Origin: Calderihabitans maritimus | GTDB lineage: Bacteria; Bacillota; KKC1; Calderihabitantales; Calderihabitantaceae | Reading direction: 5' to 3' | Assembly: GCF_002207765.1 (NCBI RefSeq) | Contig: NZ_BDGJ01000017.1 | Coordinates: 1-32,584, forward strand | DNA length: 32,584 bases | In this document: piece after piece, positions 27,831 to 32,584 of the stretch | Layout: each line of letters starts with the position of its first letter | Position numbering within the stretch: the stretch's first letter is position 1 | Notes under the pieces: model-generated | Databases searched by the model: none | The model's input: the letters and a program-made list of their open reading frames with translations, nothing else | What the model was told of the DNA's origin: nothing | Position numbers and translations under genes: made by a program

Positions 27831-28195
27831 TATAAATCCACCGCCCGGTTCACCTGAATAACAATGTTCACCTGAACTTTTACTACAGTACTTTCCATAG
27901 CTATCCGTTCTGCTTCTTCCAAAATAATAGGTAACAGTTTTTCTTCAGGAAGAAATTTTAGCAATGATTTCTTAAATACTACAGCCTCAAAGACATCATG
28001 GTTAATATGTACAATCTTGTACTGCTCGGGTGAAAGTGCTTCTACCATTCTCCGGACGGCTTCAGGTCCGATTGGCGCCTTCCTTCCTACAAGCAATACA
28101 TCCTGCATGGGCGGTATTTCAAATTCAGATAAGCGGATAAACACGTCAGCTTTGCGCATTGGTCCCTGGGATACTACAGAAGCCTTACCAGTCAT
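27830..28195 (-). CDS. Conserved-looking protein of unknown function
   Basis: 121-aa soluble protein I do not recognise. It has no signal peptide, membrane segment or cysteines. A central stretch (VGRKAPIGPEAVRRMVEAL, then HINHDVFEAVVFKKSL) is followed by an acidic helix and a beta-rich C-terminus with alternating Val/Ile and Lys/Gln/Asn. An AAGGAGT site lies 9 nt before the ATG (a GTG one codon earlier is also possible). Its stop overlaps the start of the CBS-GGDEF gene, so the two products probably act together. Confidence 0.7.
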   Translation of the reverse strand: MTGKASVVSQGPMRKADVFIRLSEFEIPPMQDVLLVGRKAPIGPEAVRRMVEALSPEQYKIVHINHDVFEAVVFKKSLLKFLPEEKLLPIILEEAERIAMESTVVKVQVNIVIQVNRAVDL

Positions 28196-28270
28196 CACAT
28201 GCCACTCCTTTTTTGAAACCTTTTCCTCCTGCCTCCAATCTCATACCATTCTTAATAGCCCTCTGTAAAA

Positions 28271-29032
28271 TTATTTTACCAAATGCTCGTACCTTTTAAA
28301 AAATTTTTCTAGATCGGTGAACAACCTCTCCTTTTCTATGTCCAGGGTGATAATATGAGTAGACTCAGGATACCATTTCAATTCCTTACAGTTCGATCCG
28401 ATATGTCTATAGAGGTAACAGGCACTCCTGGGATCAACAACCTCATCCTTGCCACTCTGGGCAATGAACACCGGTACATTTATCTCGGGTAGTTTTCTTT
28501 TAACATGGCCAATCAGCTTGAGGAGACTGGATACACACGCTAAGGGAATTCTGTCATAAAGAAAAACTTCTCTTTTAATATACGGCGGCTTTTCATCTCT
28601 ACCTTCCTTTCTGATATAGGGGATAATTCTTTTTAATAAAGGAGTCAGATAGGCACGCCGGTCCTTGATGTATACAGGAGAACTCATGGTAGCTATGGCC
28701 GCCACTTCATATTGTAGGGACAGCTTCAGTACCAGAAGTCCGCCCATCGAAAGACCGGCTGCGTAAATAGGATTACAGCCGCTTCTCACCAGATGTTGGT
28801 ATCCCTGCACGACACTGGACCACCAGTCAGGCCAGCTAGTTCTTTTCATGTCCTCGGGAGTAGTGCCGTGGCCGGCCAGGAGGGGCGCATGTACTGTATA
28901 ACCCAGATCACGGAAATATTTTCCCATAGGTCTTAATTCCGCTGTTGATCCGGTAAACCCGTGGACAAGAAGCAGCCCCCTGTTATCCCCTTCAAAAAAA
29001 AATGGTTCCGGTAGATGGTGGTGAGCTTTCAT
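28271..29032 (-). CDS. Alpha/beta hydrolase, carboxylesterase (Est30-like)
   Basis: 253-aa alpha/beta hydrolase. LLLVHGFTGSTAELRPM carries the oxyanion-hole HGFTG, AGLSMGGLLVLKL the GxSxG nucleophile elbow, FIAQSGKDEVVDPRSA the acid residue and STHIITLD the catalytic His. This matches thermophile carboxylesterase Est30 and monoacylglycerol-lipase-like enzymes. There is no signal peptide, so it acts in the cytoplasm. AAAGGTGAAAATAG before the ATG is a good initiation site. It lies 48 bp after the histidine kinase gene; a role in peptide signalling is possible only by association. Confidence 0.9.
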   Translation of the reverse strand: MKAHHHLPEPFFFEGDNRGLLLVHGFTGSTAELRPMGKYFRDLGYTVHAPLLAGHGTTPEDMKRTSWPDWWSSVVQGYQHLVRSGCNPIYAAGLSMGGLLVLKLSLQYEVAAIATMSSPVYIKDRRAYLTPLLKRIIPYIRKEGRDEKPPYIKREVFLYDRIPLACVSSLLKLIGHVKRKLPEINVPVFIAQSGKDEVVDPRSACYLYRHIGSNCKELKWYPESTHIITLDIEKERLFTDLEKFFKRYEHLVK

Positions 29033-29080
29033 CTATTTTCACCTTTTCCAATACACCAAAAGTAAATAATGAGTAAATAA

Positions 29081-29911
29081 TCATACATGCGAAACCTTTG
29101 GTAATTTAACCGTAAAAGTTATGGTTTTCTCTTCCTCTTGACAACGGCAGGAAACAGTACCACCATATTCTTCAACCAGATTTTTTACAATAAATAAACC
29201 CATACCTGTTCCTTTTTCTCCTTTAGTAGTGAATCCCGGTTCATAAATTCGTTCTTTGAACTCAGGAGCAATAATGCCGGGATTTTTCAACTCAAATATA
29301 AACCATCTATCATCAGAATCAATTCTGATGTTCAGCCACTTATCTTCTTGAAGAGTAGCTTCATACAGGGCATTATCCAACAGGTTTCCGAAAATACTGA
29401 CCAGTTTTTCCGGTGGAACAGAAAGCTCATTCAGGGTAGTATTTATAACTAGTGACGTTCGGATATGACTTGCATCGGCAAGTTTTCGGCTGATCAAGGC
29501 GGCAATCTCCGGTTTCCCCAGCCCTACAAGTTTCTCTATATCGATCAGATCTTTTGACAGCCGTTTGATATAGTCGGCTGCATCTTGCTCCCGCTTCACC
29601 TGAATCAGTCCCAAAATAACTTGCAGGTGATTTACAAAATCGTGATGTTTGGCCCTCAAGGTAGCTATCAGATTCTTAGCTTCCTCTAATCTTACCCTTG
29701 TCGTTTCGGCTTCTCTTTCCTTGTCCGCCAGCCTGAGCATCTCGCGGACTACCCAGAAATTTGAAACTATTACGGTAGTAATAATTAAAAAGACAATAAT
29801 AATGGGCATTTTATGGTGAAGAAAAACGTCGTTAAGAATGGAATAAGCCAAGAAAAGAGACAAAAATAGCTGTAGCAAAAGAAGATTTAAAAACAGCAGT
29901 CTTTTCCCCAT
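29081..29911 (-). CDS. Short sensor histidine kinase, Spo0B/AgrC-like GHKL type
   Basis: 276-aa membrane kinase. Two hydrophobic helices (about residues 4-25 and 36-55) are followed by a coiled linker, then the Spo0B-type dimerisation box KHHDFVNHLQVILGLIQ with the probable phospho-His at 90. The HATPase domain has FGNLLDNALYEA (N box) and GFTTKGEKGTGMGLFIVKNL (G1/G2). AgrC-type receptors normally have six or seven membrane segments; this one has two, while the gene directly upstream encodes five. The two may form a split receptor. No response regulator gene is in the window. Confidence 0.9.
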   Translation of the reverse strand: MGKRLLFLNLLLLQLFLSLFLAYSILNDVFLHHKMPIIIVFLIITTVIVSNFWVVREMLRLADKEREAETTRVRLEEAKNLIATLRAKHHDFVNHLQVILGLIQVKREQDAADYIKRLSKDLIDIEKLVGLGKPEIAALISRKLADASHIRTSLVINTTLNELSVPPEKLVSIFGNLLDNALYEATLQEDKWLNIRIDSDDRWFIFELKNPGIIAPEFKERIYEPGFTTKGEKGTGMGLFIVKNLVEEYGGTVSCRCQEEEKTITFTVKLPKVSHV

Positions 29912-29924
29912 GCATTATCCCTAC

Positions 29925-30398
29925 TTACCTTATCTCGAGAGGCTTGGTTATGGTAAATCCAAAAACACTATTGATTACCAAGAGTAACACCAGAAAAACA
30001 TTCTCCGTGTGACCTATTAATACGTGTAACCAAGTATTATTCATGATATCTTGTACATTAAGATGATAAAATTGTACTATAATTCCGGATATACTACTTC
30101 CAATTATGACCAAACTGACACTTGTCAAGGTGGCCCCTAACGCCTCACCCCAGCTCACCCTGGCAAGCATTCTTATTAAAAGAAACAAAATTACCGTCAG
30201 AATAAGGGTGTGAGTACCGAAAGGAATATGATAATAAAGATAAGCTCCCCTGATTAACCATACTGCAAGTCCATGAATTACCCCAATGGCCATGAGGATT
30301 TTTAAGCCGCTATTTTGACCAAACAATCTTAAACCGGTGGCAGCCATTAAAAACGATTCTGTAATGTGCAAAAAAAGCAGGACCCGCAGGTCCTCCAT
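29925..30398 (-). CDS. Five-TM membrane protein in the agr-like locus, possible receptor half
   Basis: 157-aa protein, almost entirely hydrophobic, with five likely membrane segments (about residues 5-25, 31-50, 61-79, 87-109 and 122-150) and no cytoplasmic catalytic domain. I do not recognise a named family. It starts 27 bp after the AgrD-like peptide gene behind AGGATGAGG, and its stop is 13 bp before the kinase ATG. Position and topology suggest it supplies the sensor part that the short kinase lacks. It could instead be an immunity or export helper. Confidence 0.8.
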   Translation of the reverse strand: MEDLRVLLFLHITESFLMAATGLRLFGQNSGLKILMAIGVIHGLAVWLIRGAYLYYHIPFGTHTLILTVILFLLIRMLARVSWGEALGATLTSVSLVIIGSSISGIIVQFYHLNVQDIMNNTWLHVLIGHTENVFLVLLLVINSVFGFTITKPLEIR

Positions 30399-30425
30399 AA
30401 GACCTCATCCTTTCTACTTGATCTT

Positions 30426-30548
30426 CTACTTCAGAAGCTTGTCCGGTACTTCGGGCTGATAGCTCCAAAAACCAGTAGCAGCAGCAACGTTGGCAAAGGC
30501 CAGCAAGGTCAGAACGGCAGCAGCCAGGGTTAATACGACCCGTTTCAC
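30426..30548 (-). CDS. AgrD-like cyclic lactone autoinducer pre-peptide with Thr at the Cys position
   Basis: 40-aa ORF starting with GTG six bases after GAGGAGGTG. Residues 1-24 form an amphipathic/hydrophobic leader (MKRVVLTLAAAVLTLLAFAN), followed by TGFWSYQPEVPDKLLK. The tail QPEVPxxL is the AgrD C-terminal recognition segment. Aligned on EVP, Thr25 falls exactly where the ring-forming Cys sits in S. aureus and C. perfringens AgrD (8 residues before the Glu), giving a predicted core TGFWS. It lies 5 bp after agrB. It is too short for ordinary gene finders. Identity as AgrD-like is strong; whether it cyclises through Thr is inference. Confidence 0.85.
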   Translation of the reverse strand: MKRVVLTLAAAVLTLLAFANVAAATGFWSYQPEVPDKLLK

Positions 30549-30553
30549 CCGGG

Positions 30554-31219
30554 TCACCTCCTCTCTGTGAGATATTTGAGCAGACTGTCCATACCCCCTA
30601 CTATTCTATAACCTATAGGGGTAAGGGTCAGTAGCTGCCACATCATACCCAGGGAACTAGATAGTATAATGTCCGGTGTGACAAATTTAGTAGGTTGCCA
30701 CAGGGCCAAAGTACACCCCATACCCCAAGCAATCAGTAAGATAAAGGATATAATTCTCAGGTATTTTCTCTGTACCTTTGACGAAATGGGTTTCCCCGGG
30801 GTCTCGGCGGGAACGTATTTATATATAACAAATATCCCCACAAGACTAATGGTAGCCGTCCATAGAGGGCCCGGAGCCTGCGGGAGTAACTTGACCAGAA
30901 ACCCTAGGGTTAAAAATACAGATAGACCGATCAAATTACACCGTAGGGGAGAAGTAGCATGGGCACCACCGGAAAAAACCCTGAATAGCGATACCGTGAC
31001 TGCCGCCGCCAGAGCATAATGGAATATTCCCCAAAAGGCAGCAAACAGTATCAAGGCAACATAACCGGAAAAACTCGTTAAAAAAAGACGCAGGCCGAAA
31101 AGAACGACGTCTTCATCCCGCCCGGTCTCTTTAGCTATATAAGTTGCCATTTTTTCCAAAGAGTTCTTATTACCTGCCATGGAAAAATATTTCGCTATAA
31201 ATCCTTTTTTTCCTGCCAT
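30554..31219 (-). CDS. Accessory gene regulator B family protein (AgrB)
   Basis: Up to 221 aa; polytopic membrane cysteine endopeptidase that cuts and cyclises AgrD-type peptides. The catalytic pair is in GGAHATSPLRC: His and Cys seven residues apart, as in staphylococcal AgrB. Five or six hydrophobic segments follow LGLRLFLTS. The frame opens at 31219, but no ribosome-binding site precedes that ATG. An internal Met at codon 14 (31180) would place His/Cys at 74/81, close to the 77/84 of S. aureus AgrB. It is upstream of the AgrD-like gene with a 5-bp gap. Confidence 0.92.
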   Translation of the reverse strand: MAGKKGFIAKYFSMAGNKNSLEKMATYIAKETGRDEDVVLFGLRLFLTSFSGYVALILFAAFWGIFHYALAAAVTVSLFRVFSGGAHATSPLRCNLIGLSVFLTLGFLVKLLPQAPGPLWTATISLVGIFVIYKYVPAETPGKPISSKVQRKYLRIISFILLIAWGMGCTLALWQPTKFVTPDIILSSSLGMMWQLLTLTPIGYRIVGGMDSLLKYLTERR

Positions 31220-31264
31220 TTCTAGAAATATGTGGTTTATTTCTGGTTATTTTTCACGACTAAC

Positions 31265-31321
31265 TTATGCCGCCTCGTCAATAAAAAGAGCCCAGGCATT
31301 CGACCCCTGGTGCCCGAACAT
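31265..31321 (-). CDS. Possible 18-aa leader peptide upstream of agrB
   Basis: ORF of 18 codons, MFGHQGSNAWALFIDEAA, opened by ATG nine bases after a perfect AAGGAGGT. It ends 45 bp before the agrB frame. A hairpin followed by TTTTT lies inside it, so translation through the ORF could affect transcription into agrB. No homologue is recognised. The evidence is the strong initiation site and position only. Confidence 0.35.
   Translation of the reverse strand: MFGHQGSNAWALFIDEAA
31284..31310 (-). terminator. Terminator-like hairpin in the agrB leader
   Basis: On the minus strand CCAGG (31306-31310) and CCTGG (31292-31296) form a 5-bp stem with a 9-nt loop, followed by GCTCTTTTTATT. An alternative GGCA/TGCC pairing exists. 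The stem is short, so this may be an attenuator or a weak terminator. Confidence 0.35.
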
Positions 31322-31436
31322 GACAAATTTACCTCCTTATGGCGTGTCCTCGCACTGAAATTTACTATCGAACGCCGTATTTCCTCTCGCAAGGAAAACT
31401 TATCGCTATTAATGGTGTTATTTTCAGAAATCTTGG

Positions 31437-31462
31437 ATTATAGGAAATGTCATTTATGTCAA
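31437..31462 (-). promoter_or_regulatory. Possible promoter for the agr-like module
   Basis: On the minus strand a perfect TTGACA (31457-31462) and a perfect TATAAT (31437-31442) are separated by only 14 bp, shorter than the normal 16-18. Either the pairing is fortuitous or the short spacer signals dependence on an activator. The interval 31220-31510 (291 bp) holds this, the leader ORF and the hairpin. Confidence 0.35.
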
Positions 31463-31510
31463 TAATTGAAATAAAAGAAGTTATATAATTTGTCATGGAG
31501 TTGACGTGCT

Positions 31511-31699
31511 ATGGTGGAAAAAGCAAAATATACTTCAGTAGCCGGAATATGCAATCGGTTAACTGAGCTAGCCAACAGATGCCATAATATGCGAGAACAA
31601 GGTGCATGTGAGTTATATACAAGTTGTAAAACCTGTCTGATAGAACTAAGGTTTAGGCAACTGCGACGCAGGTTGCAAAACATATTAAGAAACTTGTAA
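31511..31699 (+). CDS. Small Cys-rich protein of unknown function
   Basis: 62-aa ORF divergent from the agr-like module. It starts with ATG ten bases after GGAG, with a TATAAT at 31482-31487. It has five cysteines (positions about 14, 24, 33, 39 and 42), including a CKTC pair in the middle, and a strongly basic Arg-rich C-terminus (RFRQLRRRLQNILRNL). That suggests a metal- or nucleic-acid-binding small protein. It is followed by a bidirectional hairpin shared with the HD gene. No family recognised. Confidence 0.5.
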   Translation: MVEKAKYTSVAGICNRLTELANRCHNMREQGACELYTSCKTCLIELRFRQLRRRLQNILRNL

Positions 31700-31722
31700 A
31701 AGCTGTTCCATCGTTTTGAGAA

Positions 31723-31766
31723 TCAAAAAGGACAAGGTAATTATAAACTACCTTGTCCGCAATTTT
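31723..31766. terminator. Bidirectional terminator between the 62-aa ORF and the HD gene
   Basis: A perfect 10-bp stem (31730-31739 with 31749-31758, loop 9) is flanked by CAAAAAG on the left and GCAATTTTTG on the right. It can serve both convergent genes; its right arm overlaps the last codons of the HD gene. Confidence 0.75.
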
Positions 31767-32259
31767 TGCAGCTAAGCATTTCGGACAACTTTATTTCTTC
31801 CAGCACCTGACGCAAACGGTGCCTTTGCTCTTCCCTTTCCAGTGGGACACCGTGCAGGTAACAATCCAGTACATCGGCGTCCTTGACTAACTCTTCCAGG
31901 GGGGAGCCCACCTCATTTTTGTTGCTGTGATTTCGGGCAGACTGGGCTATTAATTCCGTTTGTTCCTCAGTAAATAAACCTGTTTCTTGTAAAAACTCTT
32001 TTAAGGGTTCGTAACCAGCAGCTGCATGGTTCTTTTGTTTACCTGTAACAAGGCGCCCGTAATCATGTACTGAGCAGGCTATGGCAGCCAGTTCCGGATC
32101 GATGCCCCGCTTCAAAGCCAGCAATTTTCCTATCGCGGTACAACTGGCCATATGAAGCCTTTCCCAGTTTAAAGAATAGTCACGATCCACATCCTTATTT
32201 TCAAACTCTGCGATCTTGGCAAGCATTTTTTCCTGTATGGTAAAAGCCTTCTCCACCAC
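31741..32259 (-). CDS. HD domain-containing phosphohydrolase
   Basis: 172-aa metal-dependent HD-superfamily hydrolase. Putative ligands are His36, His65-Asp66 (ACSVHDYGRL), His111 (SARNHSNK) and Asp127/129 (LVKDADVLD), in the standard H..HD..H..D order. A C-terminal CKNC pair may bind a metal. The substrate is unknown (nucleotide or cyclic nucleotide in related proteins). The start is a GTG five bases after GGGAGG. It is a single-gene unit with its own candidate promoter and terminator. Confidence 0.85.
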   Translation of the reverse strand: MVEKAFTIQEKMLAKIAEFENKDVDRDYSLNWERLHMASCTAIGKLLALKRGIDPELAAIACSVHDYGRLVTGKQKNHAAAGYEPLKEFLQETGLFTEEQTELIAQSARNHSNKNEVGSPLEELVKDADVLDCYLHGVPLEREEQRHRLRQVLEEIKLSEMLSCKNCGQGSL

Positions 32260-32293
32260 TCATTCCTCCCATCCAAATTGCCTTCAGATACTT

Positions 32294-32322
32294 ATAATAA
32301 CAATATTTAAAGATCCTAACAA
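32294..32322 (-). promoter_or_regulatory. Candidate sigma-A promoter for the HD gene
   Basis: On the minus strand TTGTTA (32317-32322), a 17-bp spacer and TATTAT (32294-32299) lie 35 bp before the GTG start. Confidence 0.4.
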
Positions 32323-32510
32323 GAAGACAGACTCCGTCTTAGTCAATTATGAAACTATTATCAAGTCTATTCTCTGTTCGTCCCGTACCGTCTTAATTAC
32401 TGTGTATAGCAACGCGGGTTGAAAATGGGAAAGAATCAACTTGAGAAAACCGCTCTTTTTAGCTTGTTAAAACTCTGACTTCGTATGTTTTTTGGTAGTC
32501 AGGTTTCCGG
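32323..32510. other. Noncoding right flank
   Basis: Between the HD-gene promoter and the right repeat arm I see no gene with a credible ribosome-binding site, no tRNA and no mobile-element motif. The 325 bp from 32260 to the end consist of this, the promoter and the repeat. Confidence 0.5.
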
Positions 32511-32584
32511 GTAGCAGTAAAATAAATCTAGGTAAAAGCCATAGATTACCATAGCAGCAGGAGAAGACGAAAAAAGGGAGAACC
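32511..32584 (-). repeat. Right arm of 74-bp perfect inverted terminal repeat
   Basis: Exact reverse complement of bases 1-74. Unlike the left arm it is not next to a stop codon; the nearest gene (the HD phosphohydrolase) starts about 250 bp inside and reads away from it. Confidence 0.9.

Noticed and set aside
30381-30395. Short hairpin GGACC-TGCG-GGTCC just inside the five-TM protein gene
   Set aside because: Five base pairs within coding sequence and no T-tract; not enough to call an attenuator.
31281-31315. Sequence resembling a tRNA T-arm (GTCGAAT loop) followed by a CCA-like stretch, suggesting a tRNA/tmRNA remnant or attachment site
   Set aside because: Only a 5-bp stem with a 9-nt loop, no acceptor or anticodon arm on either strand, and the strong SD/ORF and T-tract explain it better as a leader hairpin.
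1-32584. CRISPR arrays, transposases, phage genes, toxin-antitoxin pairs or tRNA genes
   Set aside because: I looked for direct repeats with spacers, DDE/recombinase motifs and tRNA cloverleaf features on both strands and found none I can support.

Overview
The window looks like chromosomal DNA of an endospore-forming, anaerobic Bacillota of the Peptococcaceae / Desulfotomaculum / Moorella type. This rests on the spore genes (germination protease, an alpha/beta small acid-soluble protein, YlbJ), acetate kinase, GTG and TTG starts with strong Shine-Dalgarno sites, and an AgrD-type peptide ending in a QPEVP tail. The genus is not resolved. Almost everything is ordinary core genome. The unusual part is a compact agr-like peptide signalling module near the right end.

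Layout, left to right. 1-74 is one arm of a perfect 74-bp inverted repeat whose other arm is 32511-32584. 74-4589: ackA (-), a patatin-like YlbK-type esterase (-), ylbJ (+), a coiled-coil protein (-) and rsmD (-). 4722-5683: a small DUF2197/YlaI-like zinc-ribbon gene and deoC (-), closed by a large composite terminator. 5766-8576: rtcB (-), gpr (+) and a SASP gene (-); gpr and its substrate gene converge on a shared hairpin, and both have candidate sigma-G promoters. 8853-11560: recG and a DUF1858 gene (-), with rpmB (+) divergent and carrying its own promoter and terminator. 11585-12139: a YfcE-type metallophosphoesterase. 12164-15673: the riboflavin operon ribD-ribE-ribBA-ribH (-) behind a sigma-A promoter and an FMN riboswitch (15783-15991). 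16063-20223: stp-pknB-rsgA-rpe (-), then rlmN with its own promoter.

21621-31219 is one long minus-strand run without a convincing internal terminator: agrB, agrD-like peptide, five-TM membrane protein, short GHKL histidine kinase, alpha/beta hydrolase, unknown 122-aa protein, CBS-GGDEF protein, priA, def, fmt, rsmB. A hairpin with a T-tract follows rsmB. Upstream of agrB is a short ORF with a strong ribosome-binding site, overlapped by a terminator-like hairpin. Beyond it are a Cys-rich 62-aa ORF (+) and an HD-domain phosphohydrolase (-).

Functionally, AgrB (membrane protease with the His/Cys pair) should process the 40-aa AgrD-like peptide. In this peptide the invariant ring-forming Cys (or Ser) is replaced by Thr. 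The receptor looks split into a five-TM protein plus a two-TM kinase, and no response regulator lies in the window. The remaining genes serve translation start and rRNA modification (def, fmt, rsmB, rlmN, rsgA, rpmB, rsmD), replication restart and recombination (priA, recG), Ser/Thr signalling (stp, pknB), flavin synthesis and sporulation.
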